64,000 nt of DNA from Psychroserpens damuponensis. Lineage in GTDB: Bacteria > Bacteroidota > Bacteroidia > Flavobacteriales > Flavobacteriaceae. Made by a program: the position numbers and the translations under genes. This document shows, one piece after another, positions 36,618-44,546 of this stretch (within the stretch, counting starts at the first letter, position 1; the number at the start of each line of letters is the position of its first letter). The stretch spans positions 434,001 through 498,000 of the forward strand of contig NZ_JXJO01000017.1 in the NCBI RefSeq assembly GCF_000826655.1, in the 5' to 3' direction. The notes under the pieces were generated by a model. That model did not search any database, was not told the DNA's origin, and saw only the letters and a program-made list of their open reading frames with translations.

Positions 36618-37199
36618 TTAAAAGAGTTTGAAACTTTTATTAAAAACGCGATCTCCAGAGGTCATATGTAAATAATAATCACCTTTTTCATGATCAGATA
36701 ATTTATACACTTTATTTAAAACTTGATCTCCTGTTAATTCATCCTTAAGGATACTAACTCCGTTATAAAATAACTCAATATCTAACGTCTCTACATCCAT
36801 TGATAAAAGCGAAATTAATAATTGATTATCTTTTGTTCTTACCACAGGTTTAAATACTATCTTTTCTTTACTGTCTAAAAAGACAACGTTTCTAGACTGT
36901 ATAATAAAAGGTGTAATAACAATCTCAAAGTCCTTGCTTAACTCTACTGTATAAGAACCATCTTCTAGAGCTGTAAAGTCAAACTTCTTTAAGAACGTAC
37001 CATTTCGTTTGATTGTTTCGGTATAGAGGGTTACGCCTTCATTATCAATAATTGTATATTGGTGTCCTTTCTTTACATTAGAAAATTTAAGTACAGTAAT
37101 TGCTTTTGAAGGTGCATCAATTACATTTTCGTTTGCGTAGCCTGTTACCATCGTTAACATGATTGCTACTAATAATAATGTTTTAATTGTTTTCATCAC
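36618..37199 (-). CDS. Exported beta-rich protein (DUF3244-like), unknown
   Basis: The 193-residue protein has a signal peptide (KTLLLVAIMLTMVTGYA) and a beta-sandwich-like mature part (SKAITVLKFSNVKKGHQYTIIDNEGVTLYTETI, DGSYTVELSKDFEIVITPFII). The layout resembles DUF3244-like domains of Bacteroidota surface proteins, a tentative match. It has no lipobox. ATGs at 37199 and 37196 are both possible starts. Confidence 0.7.
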   Translation of the reverse strand: MMKTIKTLLLVAIMLTMVTGYANENVIDAPSKAITVLKFSNVKKGHQYTIIDNEGVTLYTETIKRNGTFLKKFDFTALEDGSYTVELSKDFEIVITPFIIQSRNVVFLDSKEKIVFKPVVRTKDNQLLISLLSMDVETLDIELFYNGVSILKDELTGDQVLNKVYKLSDHEKGDYYLHMTSGDRVFNKSFKLF

Positions 37200-37373
37200 T
37201 TCTTGGTTTTAATGATTTATACTACAAAGATAGGCTGCATTACGCTCTAAGAAAACATCAATTTTGGCATATTTATATTCTATTTTAACAAAAAATTATC
37301 TTCACAAAAACAAACATGTTAAAATAGTATAGTTTAGTGCTAATTCTATATAGGTTTTTAATTTCTTTTATAT

Positions 37374-37381
37374 TAATTTTG
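37374..37381 (+). promoter_or_regulatory. -7 promoter box of the 37398 regulator
   Basis: TAATTTTG fits TAnnTTTG and lies 16 bases upstream of the ATG, giving a very short leader. Confidence 0.5.
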
Positions 37382-37397
37382 TATATAACAGTACATC

Positions 37398-38270
37398 ATG
37401 AAAAAAAGAAAACCTACTTTAGAAAAAATTAGCCCAAATTTTGGAAGTTCTGTTTTTGTAAAAAAAAGCACCTCAAATGATAATGACCATAAACCATATT
37501 GGCATTTTCATCCTGAAATTGAATTAATTTATGTTAATAAAGGGCAAGGAAAACGTCATATTGGCAACCATTTATCTTACTTTAATAACAGTCAGCTCAT
37601 ACTTATAGGATCCAACTTACCTCATAATGGGTTTACAGATCGTCTTACACAGCATGGATCTGAAGTTTTAGTACAGTTTAAACCTGAGTTTTTAGGTGCC
37701 TACTTTTTTGATATTCCTGAAATGGCAGATGTAAACGCGTTATTTGAGCGTTCAAAAAACGGTATTTTGTTTAAACCTGAAACCAAACGTCGTTTGGGTA
37801 AAAAAATTCAGAAATTAGATGAAGTTCAAGGTTTTGATCGTATCATGCTCCTATTAAAAATATTAAAAAAGCTTGCCGAAGTAAAAGATTATGAGATTTT
37901 AAATGCTGATGGTTTTGTTTTTGAAACCGAACTACAGGATAGTGCCAAAATTGATATTATTTACAAACACATTAATAATAACTTTCAAAATCATATCTCA
38001 TTAGATGAGATTTCAGATAAGGTAAGCATGACTGTTCCTGCTTTTTGTCGCTATTTCAAAAAGGCTACAGGTAAAACTTTTACTAAATTAGTTAATGAAT
38101 ATAGAATTGTACATGCCACCAAACTATTATCTGAAAGTCAAATGAGTATTGCTGATGTTGCTTTTGACTGCGGTTTTAACAACTTCTCTCACTTTAATAA
38201 ATTGTTTAAAGAATTTACAGGAAAGAGTGCATTAAAATATCGTAAAGAATTAACGCAAATGATGTTTTAG
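37398..38270 (+). CDS. AraC-family regulator with cupin domain
   Basis: The 290-residue protein has an N-terminal cupin (PYWHFHPEIELIYVNKGQGKRHIGNH, residues about 27-65) and a C-terminal AraC domain: ISLDEISDKVSMTVPAFCRYFKKATGKTF and MSIADVAFDCGFNNFSHFNKLFKEFTG. Cupin AraC proteins of this type usually sense sugars or related metabolites. No sugar gene is adjacent, so its targets are unknown. It is distinct from the AraC protein at 24263. Confidence 0.93.
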   Translation: MKKRKPTLEKISPNFGSSVFVKKSTSNDNDHKPYWHFHPEIELIYVNKGQGKRHIGNHLSYFNNSQLILIGSNLPHNGFTDRLTQHGSEVLVQFKPEFLGAYFFDIPEMADVNALFERSKNGILFKPETKRRLGKKIQKLDEVQGFDRIMLLLKILKKLAEVKDYEILNADGFVFETELQDSAKIDIIYKHINNNFQNHISLDEISDKVSMTVPAFCRYFKKATGKTFTKLVNEYRIVHATKLLSESQMSIADVAFDCGFNNFSHFNKLFKEFTGKSALKYRKELTQMMF

Positions 38271-38360
38271 AGTTTAATTGAGATATTTAGAGTAAATACG
38301 TTCTATGGTACATAAATAATTTTATTAGTTTTACCAGCTCACAAAAAACTCTAAATTATT

Positions 38361-39134
38361 ATGAAAATTAAAATCTTAACCATTGCTATTTTATCATTAA
38401 TGTTTTTCACTAATTGTAGTGATTCTACATCAGAAGAATTTAATGACAACAACCCAGATGCTGTAGCACGCTATATTACTAATATTGATGTCATTTCGGC
38501 TCAAGATTCAAATGAGAACACAACTATTACTATTAACTATGATAGTGCAAACCGCGTAACAAGCATTTCAAACGGCGAAGACACTAGTCTTTTAACCTAT
38601 GAAAACGGAAACTTAAGCAACGTTACAGATCAAAATGAGAATTTAAGTGTTGAAGAATTATATGAATCTCCATACGATGCTTTTGAAACTGGTGAGGTTA
38701 TTAATTATAACTCAGATGGAAACCCAGAAAATCTAAGATTCTTTGAAACTGAATACGATTGGGAAACTGATAGCGAAATTACTACAGAATACAGAGCTGA
38801 AATTGAATATGACAACAAGCCAAATCCTTATTTTTACACTTTACAAGCTGCAGGAGCTATTGCTGTTTTAGATAATGTAGAATTAAATTTTAGTGCAGAT
38901 ATAAATGCTCCAGAGATTGTTCAAGCACGCTTATTATTTCCTTCAAAACATATAAAGAAAATAACGTACAAAGATTTAGACGGAAATATCTTATTTGACG
39001 TTGTTGCAGATTTTGTTTACAACTCAGACAACTACCCAACATCTGGTTCTATTACCGGAACAGAATATGATAGTGAAGATGGTGATGATGTAAGTGTTTA
39101 CTCAGTAGCATACACCTACCAAGCAAATAACTAA
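38361..39134 (+). CDS. Acidic lipoprotein, unknown
   Basis: The 257-residue protein has a lipobox signal (LTIAILSLMFFTNCSDS). The mature part is very acidic (SEEFNDNNPDAVARYITNIDVISAQD, EDGDDVSVYSV) and contains YD-repeat-like strands (ITINYDSANRVTSISNGED). A beta-rich surface protein is likely. No enzyme motif is visible. It is followed by a strong terminator. Confidence 0.72.
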   Translation: MKIKILTIAILSLMFFTNCSDSTSEEFNDNNPDAVARYITNIDVISAQDSNENTTITINYDSANRVTSISNGEDTSLLTYENGNLSNVTDQNENLSVEELYESPYDAFETGEVINYNSDGNPENLRFFETEYDWETDSEITTEYRAEIEYDNKPNPYFYTLQAAGAIAVLDNVELNFSADINAPEIVQARLLFPSKHIKKITYKDLDGNILFDVVADFVYNSDNYPTSGSITGTEYDSEDGDDVSVYSVAYTYQANN

Positions 39135-39153
39135 AACTCATTTGTTAAGTTTA

Positions 39154-39190
39154 AAAAAGCCTGTTTTTAATAGTTTAAAAACAGGCTTTT
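39154..39190. terminator. Bidirectional terminator
   Basis: AAAAGCCTGTTTTTAA, loop TAG, TTTAAAAACAGGCTTTT forms a long stem between converging genes. Confidence 0.9.
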
Positions 39191-39191
39191 C

Positions 39192-39848
39192 TTATTTTTC
39201 TCCCTCCCATTCGGCATAAAATTGTTCCAAAAATTGCTCCATATATCGATGCCTTTTTTGAGCAATTTTTCGACCCGTTTTTGTATTCATTCTATCTTTT
39301 AAAAGGAGTAATTTTTCGTAAAAATGATTAATTGTAGGTGCTGTTGATGCTTTATATGCTTCTTTGGTCATATCTAAATTTACTTTTATAGACGGATCAA
39401 AAAGTTTTCGGTTTTTAAAACCTCCATAATTAAACGTTCTAGCAATACCAATTGCTCCAATAGCATCTAAACGGTCTGCATCTTGTACAACACTCAATTC
39501 TAATGACGTAAATGCTTGGTTGATATTTCCGCCTTTAAACGAAATGTGTTTAATAATATTCACCACATGTTCAATCACAATAGAATCTACATTATTTTCA
39601 AATAAGAATTTGCGCGCCACATTTGGTCCAACGGTCTCATCACCATTATGAAATTTACTATCGGCAATATCATGAAGTAAAGCTCCTAATGCAACTACAA
39701 AAAGATTTACATCCTCATTTTTAGCTATTAGCAATGCATTATTATAGACTCTTAAAATATGAAACCAGTCGTGACCACCTTCGGCTGTTTTTAATTCTTT
39801 TTGTACAAATAGTTTGGTTTTTTCTATGATATCTTCGGAAGTCTGCAT
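39192..39848 (-). CDS. HD-domain phosphohydrolase
   Basis: The 218-residue protein has the HD-superfamily metal site: GHDWFHILRVYNNAL (first histidine), ALLHDIADSKF (HD pair) and VQDADRLDAIGAIGIARTF (final aspartate). It is of the YedJ-like uncharacterised group that hydrolyses phosphate monoesters or nucleotides. The physiological substrate is unknown. Cytosolic, no signal. Confidence 0.88.
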   Translation of the reverse strand: MQTSEDIIEKTKLFVQKELKTAEGGHDWFHILRVYNNALLIAKNEDVNLFVVALGALLHDIADSKFHNGDETVGPNVARKFLFENNVDSIVIEHVVNIIKHISFKGGNINQAFTSLELSVVQDADRLDAIGAIGIARTFNYGGFKNRKLFDPSIKVNLDMTKEAYKASTAPTINHFYEKLLLLKDRMNTKTGRKIAQKRHRYMEQFLEQFYAEWEGEK

Positions 39849-39920
39849 GACACTAATTTTGATTTAAAATTAAAAATTCCCTTCAGAAACTGAAAGGAAT
39901 TAATTCTATTTTATTACGGC

Positions 39921-40910
39921 TTATTTTAAAGTTGCAGGCTCTACCCATTTAAATTGAAATGAGTTTTCTGGTATCTTCATACGGTCTGCCAAACGTAGCA
40001 TTCTTGGTGGTAATTTCATTAAATAGTCTCTTGCTTTTTCGGCTTCATCATTAAGATCTTTAATATTACCAATATCCCAACGGTCAATTAATTTTTGAAG
40101 AATATCAACATAATCTTTAGACGTATAAACACCTATACGTTGTGCGGTATTAGAAAACTCTTCAAAAGCAGTGCCAATTTTATTACCAGATTCTCTAAGG
40201 AAATGTGCTGGCATAGCTATTTTTTGCTTCATCATATAGTGAAAAGCCATCATCATTTGACTTGGATCGACTTCAAAAATACGTTCTACAAACTCTGAGT
40301 ATGCATGATGATGTCTCATCTCATCACCAGAGATAATTTTACACATTTTTGCGAGTTGTTTATTGCCTTTTTGTTTTGCTATTTTAGCCACACGATTATG
40401 AGAAATATAAGTTGCTAATTCTTGGAAACTTGTATAAACAAAGTTTTTATAAGGATCACGATCTGTACCAATATCAAAACCATCGGCAATTAAGTATTGC
40501 GTCGTTTTTTCTATTTCTCTCATATTAACACGACCAGATAGATATAGATATTTATTGAGGACATCACCATGACGATTCTCTTCACCTGTCCAGTGTCTCA
40601 CCCATTTTCCCCAACTATTTCTACCTACTTGATCAACGCCTTCTACATCCATGAGCCAAGATTCGTAAGACGGTAATGCTTCTTCTGTAATCATATCTCC
40701 CACTAAAACTACCCAAAAATCATATGGTAATTCTTTAGAAAGCTCTCTAATTTCTTTGACCTGTTCATGAAAATTTTCACTTTGAGAATCCGGCAAAAAA
40801 TCTGTTGGTTGCCAAATTTTCTCTATAGGAATTAAGTACTTATCAATAAGTTGATCCACATCTTTTTCTAGATGTTTCATTACTTCTAATCGTATGTTTT
40901 TTAACGACAT
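39921..40910 (-). CDS. Acyl-ACP desaturase (diiron, soluble)
   Basis: The 329-residue protein is a ferritin-like diiron enzyme related to plant stearoyl-ACP desaturase. The first iron site is E110-E111-N-R-H114 in TGEENRHGDVLNKY, and the second is D196-E197-M-R-H200 in ISGDEMRHHHAY. It introduces a double bond into acyl-ACP chains and so supplies unsaturated fatty acids. It sits 18 bases downstream of plsC, so fatty-acid desaturation and acyl transfer share a transcript. Confidence 0.93.
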   Translation of the reverse strand: MSLKNIRLEVMKHLEKDVDQLIDKYLIPIEKIWQPTDFLPDSQSENFHEQVKEIRELSKELPYDFWVVLVGDMITEEALPSYESWLMDVEGVDQVGRNSWGKWVRHWTGEENRHGDVLNKYLYLSGRVNMREIEKTTQYLIADGFDIGTDRDPYKNFVYTSFQELATYISHNRVAKIAKQKGNKQLAKMCKIISGDEMRHHHAYSEFVERIFEVDPSQMMMAFHYMMKQKIAMPAHFLRESGNKIGTAFEEFSNTAQRIGVYTSKDYVDILQKLIDRWDIGNIKDLNDEAEKARDYLMKLPPRMLRLADRMKIPENSFQFKWVEPATLK

Positions 40911-40928
40911 ATCAATGCTCTTTAATGG

Positions 40929-41669
40929 TTAATTAACGATAATAGCGTCTGTAATTGTTTTTTCTACAGTAGCTAACAAAGCTTGTTTATCTGTAAATAT
41001 AGCCATTTCTAAAGGCTTATGAACGGTAAATTTTATATGATTTCCTATTCCCATAGGAAAAGTTCCATATCGCAATGTTTTCCAAGAATTATTAACGGTT
41101 ATTGGTACAATTAATGCTGACGGTGTTTTTTTCATGAGTATTTCCAACCCTTTCGTTTTAAAAGGTCTAGGTAAACCATTTTTACTTCGCGTGCCTTCAG
41201 GAAAGATAACACCTGCTCGTTTTGTGTTTTCTAGGTATTCTCCAAACTTCATCATTGCTGGCAACGCTTGCTTAGGGTTTTTGCGGTCAATTAAAACAGA
41301 TCCTCCATGACGTAGGTTGTAGGATACACTTGGAATTCCTTTAGCTAATTCTTGCTTTGAAACAAATTTGACATGATGTTTACGTAAATACCACATTATT
41401 GGAGAAATGTCATACATACTTTGATGATTAGCCACAATAATCAAGGGTTTATCTATAGATATCTCATATGGATTATCCCAACTCACACGAGTGCCTAAAA
41501 TTAACAAGCAACGCATTATACAAAGTTGCAATGCATCTACAGCTTTTTTTAAAGCCTCATACCCAAAAACATTGTAGCAAAACCATTGTATTGGATGAAA
41601 AAACACTAAAGTCGCTCCAAACACAAGGTAGTATATGACCGATAAAGGATATGCTAAAATTTTTCTCAT
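40929..41669 (-). CDS. plsC: 1-acyl-sn-glycerol-3-phosphate acyltransferase
   Basis: The 246-residue PlsC-family protein has an N-terminal membrane helix, the acyltransferase box NHQSMYD (Hx4D) and the FPEGTRS box. It makes phosphatidic acid from lysophosphatidate and acyl-ACP or acyl-CoA at the inner membrane. It is first in a two-gene unit with the acyl-ACP desaturase. Other PlsC-like acyltransferases exist in these genomes, so the exact substrate is inferred. Confidence 0.9.
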   Translation of the reverse strand: MRKILAYPLSVIYYLVFGATLVFFHPIQWFCYNVFGYEALKKAVDALQLCIMRCLLILGTRVSWDNPYEISIDKPLIIVANHQSMYDISPIMWYLRKHHVKFVSKQELAKGIPSVSYNLRHGGSVLIDRKNPKQALPAMMKFGEYLENTKRAGVIFPEGTRSKNGLPRPFKTKGLEILMKKTPSALIVPITVNNSWKTLRYGTFPMGIGNHIKFTVHKPLEMAIFTDKQALLATVEKTITDAIIVN

Positions 41670-41701
41670 ATAACAAAATTAGCCCAATGCATATAAAACA
41701 C

Positions 41702-41732
41702 AAAAAAACCACGATTAAAAATCGTGGTTTTT
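41702..41732 (-). terminator. Terminator of the bacilliredoxin gene
   Basis: AAAACCACGAT and ATCGTGGTTTTT form the stem with a short loop, followed by T's on the minus strand. Confidence 0.85.
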
Positions 41733-41793
41733 GTAATTATATACATAATTTATCTCAAATGTAGAGATTCTACAAATTGCTTAACACAATCTA

Positions 41794-42204
41794 TTAACAA
41801 TGCTCATTGTAAGCATCCATAAGGTTATCTGCAATTAATTCTGCTGGACGACCTTCAATGTGATGACGCTCTAACATGTGTACTAATTCTCCATCTTTAA
41901 ACAAAGCCATACTTGGTGAGCTAGGAGGAAAAGGTACCATATGACCTCTTGCAGCATCAACTGCTTCTTTATCAACACCTGCAAATACAGTCACAATATG
42001 ATCTGGACGCTTTGTATTTTGTAAGCTCTGTCTCGCTCCTGGACGTGCGTTTGCAGCTGCACAACCACAAACTGAATTCACAACAACCAAGGTTGTGCCT
42101 TCTTTTGCTAATGCAACTTCTACGGCATCTGCTGTATGCAATTCTTCAAAACCAACTTTGGTTAAATCCTCACGCATAGGTTTTACTAATTCTGCTGGAT
42201 ACAT
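41794..42204 (-). CDS. BrxA/BrxB-family bacilliredoxin
   Basis: The 136-residue protein has the bacilliredoxin thioredoxin-like fold with the CGC active site in VVNSVCGCAAANARPGARQSL. In Bacillus, these enzymes reduce protein-bacillithiol mixed disulfides. It suggests bacillithiol as low-molecular-weight thiol, consistent with many Bacteroidota. Cytosolic. The ATG at 42204 gives the family start MYPAELVKPMREDL. Confidence 0.93.
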   Translation of the reverse strand: MYPAELVKPMREDLTKVGFEELHTADAVEVALAKEGTTLVVVNSVCGCAAANARPGARQSLQNTKRPDHIVTVFAGVDKEAVDAARGHMVPFPPSSPSMALFKDGELVHMLERHHIEGRPAELIADNLMDAYNEHC

Positions 42205-42342
42205 ATATCTTAATGTTTTAAATTATTATTCTGAAATGCAAAGATACGCAAAATAAGTAGTCTGTTTAAAGTATTCAGTTAGCAGTTTCAATGGGTAGAT
42301 ATGAATTTTCTATAGTGAGATATTTCCGAAGAGAACAAAAGA

Positions 42343-42759
42343 CTACCTATTAAAAGTTAGTTGAAAACCATCATTTGTATAAGCACCTTGGTCTAATATG
42401 AACTCATGCGCTGTAAGTACCGAAAGATTGAAACTAAAAAAATCGATCACCAATATCCTGTCTTCTTCTGTTATCAATACTTCAAAATCGTAAACTCCTG
42501 TAGGTAAACCATCAAAAATGACTACTTCCATATTAGTGTTAGTCACTGTTACTTGCTGTGTTTCTAGATTAAAATCCCAAACAATGATACCGTTTTCATA
42601 ATCATCATCAATACCTGCAAAGCCACCAAAAACGTTAACTAATGACCATGATCCTTCTAAGGTAGGCTCATTAATATTTAAGACATCATCATCGCTACCA
42701 CAAGAAAATGTAAACACGGCCAAAGCCAATACGAGTAAAAGTACAATCTTTTTTATCAT
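42343..42759 (-). CDS. Lipocalin-like lipoprotein
   Basis: The 138-residue protein has a lipobox signal (KIVLLLVLALAVFTFSCGSDD) and a lipocalin-like start (EPTLEGSWSLVNVFGGF). It ends in beta strands. The architecture is like the gene at 15885, with no detectable sequence similarity between the two beyond the GxW motif. The function is unknown. Confidence 0.75.
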   Translation of the reverse strand: MIKKIVLLLVLALAVFTFSCGSDDDVLNINEPTLEGSWSLVNVFGGFAGIDDDYENGIIVWDFNLETQQVTVTNTNMEVVIFDGLPTGVYDFEVLITEEDRILVIDFFSFNLSVLTAHEFILDQGAYTNDGFQLTFNR

Positions 42760-42881
42760 GCAATTAAATCTGAAAACATAAGATACAAAATTTTAAAAAG
42801 CTTGTATGTATACGTAACAAAATCAAAATAATTCTACTAACAAATGGTATATTTGAAATTCACAATAAATACATTACATAC

Positions 42882-43670
42882 ATGAGTTTTGCAAAATGGA
42901 TAGGAGGCGCTTTGGGTTGGTCTTTTGGTGGACCAATTGGAGCCATCATAGGTTTGGCTATTGGAAGTTTAATTGATGGATCTACAAAAGGTGGCGGTTT
43001 TTTATTAGGCGATGGAGATACGCAGCAGCAAAGACGTTCAAGGCAAAACACCTCTCAATCTAGAACTCATACTCGTACTCGTACACAAACGCGATCGGGA
43101 GACTTTGAAGTAAGTCTTTTAATATTAGCCTCAGTAGTGATTAAAGCAGATGGTAAACAAGACCAAAGCGAGTTAGATTTTGTACGTCAACAATTTGTGA
43201 GCATGTATGGCAAAGATCGAGCTAATCATGCGTTTAAGCTTTTTAAAAATGTAAGTAAACAACAAATACCTGTACGTAAAGTATGTTTGCAAATACGTGA
43301 AATGATGGATCACTCTTCACGGTTACAATTGCTTCATTTCCTCTTCGGAATAGCTAAAGCAGACGGTATGGTAACTGATGATGAAGTGTCTCAAATCTAT
43401 ATGATCTCTGGTTATTTAGGTATTAGTTCTCGCGACTACGCAAGTATCAAAGCCATGTTTTATAACAGCTCAGATAATGCTTATAAAATTTTAGAAATCA
43501 CAAAAGAGGCCACCGATGATGATGTTAAAAAAGCGTACCGAAAAATGGCTAAAAAATACCATCCAGATAAAGTTATTCATTTAGGTGAAGAACATCAAAA
43601 AGGTGCCGAAGAAAAATTTAAACAAGTGCAAATGGCTTATGAACAATTACAAAAAGAACGTGGATTTTAA
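42882..43670 (+). CDS. TerB/DnaJ-domain cochaperone (DjlA-like)
   Basis: The 262-residue protein has a Gly-rich N-terminal helix that can insert in a membrane (WIGGALGWSFGGPIGAIIGLAIGSLIDG), a TerB-like helical domain (about 65-185, FEVSLLILASVVIKADGKQDQSELDF), and a C-terminal J domain with the HPD motif (KKYHPDKVIHLG). It stimulates a DnaK-type chaperone, and the order of domains matches DjlA. It overlaps by 4 bases the small converging gene. Confidence 0.92.
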   Translation: MSFAKWIGGALGWSFGGPIGAIIGLAIGSLIDGSTKGGGFLLGDGDTQQQRRSRQNTSQSRTHTRTRTQTRSGDFEVSLLILASVVIKADGKQDQSELDFVRQQFVSMYGKDRANHAFKLFKNVSKQQIPVRKVCLQIREMMDHSSRLQLLHFLFGIAKADGMVTDDEVSQIYMISGYLGISSRDYASIKAMFYNSSDNAYKILEITKEATDDDVKKAYRKMAKKYHPDKVIHLGEEHQKGAEEKFKQVQMAYEQLQKERGF

Positions 43671-43822
43671 TCTTTAGTCAATTTATTTTTATTGTTTATT
43701 TTCTTTTCAATGTGCTTAAAATAGCGTTTTTCTCTATATTTTCTGTAGATAAAAACAGAGATTACGATAAGTCCAAGTATCATAAATCCGCCTTGTCCTG
43801 TGATGTAATTAAGTATGTCCAT
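43667..43822 (-). CDS. Small single-helix membrane protein
   Basis: The 51-residue protein starts MDILNYITGQGGFMILGLIV with one membrane helix and then a basic cytosolic tail (YRKYREKRYFKHIEKKINNK). A longer frame opens at 43954, but its first 44 residues show no coherent start. The function is unknown. It overlaps the DjlA-like gene by 4 bases. Confidence 0.5.
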   Translation of the reverse strand: MDILNYITGQGGFMILGLIVISVFIYRKYREKRYFKHIEKKINNKNKLTKD

Positions 43823-43991
43823 GATATTAAATAAAAACCTATAGTCGTTAATTATAATTTCACCTTTCAAATCTAATTTGGTATTATAATTGCACAATTT
43901 TATAAAAATTTTAGGAGACCTTTTTGACTTTTGACCATTAATAAGTAAAGCCAATTAAGTTTTATAGATTAATTGGACTAAAAAAACCTCT

Positions 43992-44534
43992 ATGAGCGAT
44001 CAAGACATTTTAGTACTTTTTAAAAACGGTCAACGCGAGAAAGCGTTCCAAAAACTTTACTACCTCTACCCTAGAATTGAGACATTGATACTCTCAAAAG
44101 GAGGCAATAAAGATGATGCAAGTGATGTGTTTCAAGAAGCACTCATTATTTTAAACCGAAACCTGCAAACCTCACATTTTAAACTCACCTCATCGTTTTA
44201 TACTTATCTATATTCGGTATCACGATTTGTATGGTCAGATATTCAAAAAAGTTACTCCAAACAACAATTACAAGAACTTAATGCGCAAGAGGTTGAGATT
44301 TTTCAAAATGTTATTGAAGAAAAAAAATATCAACTTGCCGAACATGCTTTTCTAGACATAGGAAAACGATGTCAACAACTATTACAACTGTTTTATCACA
44401 AAGCCATGTCGTTTAAAGACATCGCAAATGAGATGCAATTTAAATCTTCAAAAGTTGCAAAAAACCAGAAGTATAAATGCTTAAAAAAAGCAAAAGACAT
44501 CTATCAAACCAAATTAAAACAGGTTCAATCCTAA
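43992..44534 (+). CDS. ECF-like sigma-70 family sigma factor
   Basis: The 180-residue protein has sigma region 2 (DDASDVFQEALIILNRNL, then FYTYLYSVSRFVWSDIQKS) and region 4 (CQQLLQLFYHKAMSFKDIANEMQFKSSKVAKNQKYKCLKKAKD) with a helix-turn-helix. The low-complexity linker is short. It lies 12 bases upstream of a membrane protein gene, so the two form a sigma factor/partner unit. Its signal and targets are unknown. Confidence 0.88.
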   Translation: MSDQDILVLFKNGQREKAFQKLYYLYPRIETLILSKGGNKDDASDVFQEALIILNRNLQTSHFKLTSSFYTYLYSVSRFVWSDIQKSYSKQQLQELNAQEVEIFQNVIEEKKYQLAEHAFLDIGKRCQQLLQLFYHKAMSFKDIANEMQFKSSKVAKNQKYKCLKKAKDIYQTKLKQVQS

Positions 44535-44546
44535 AAACGAAATCGC

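Noticed and set aside
43823-43954. Longer N-terminus of the small membrane protein at 43667
   Set aside because: The extra 44 residues have no signal or domain and contain an unlikely mix of charged and aromatic residues. The ATG at 43822 leads directly into the membrane helix.
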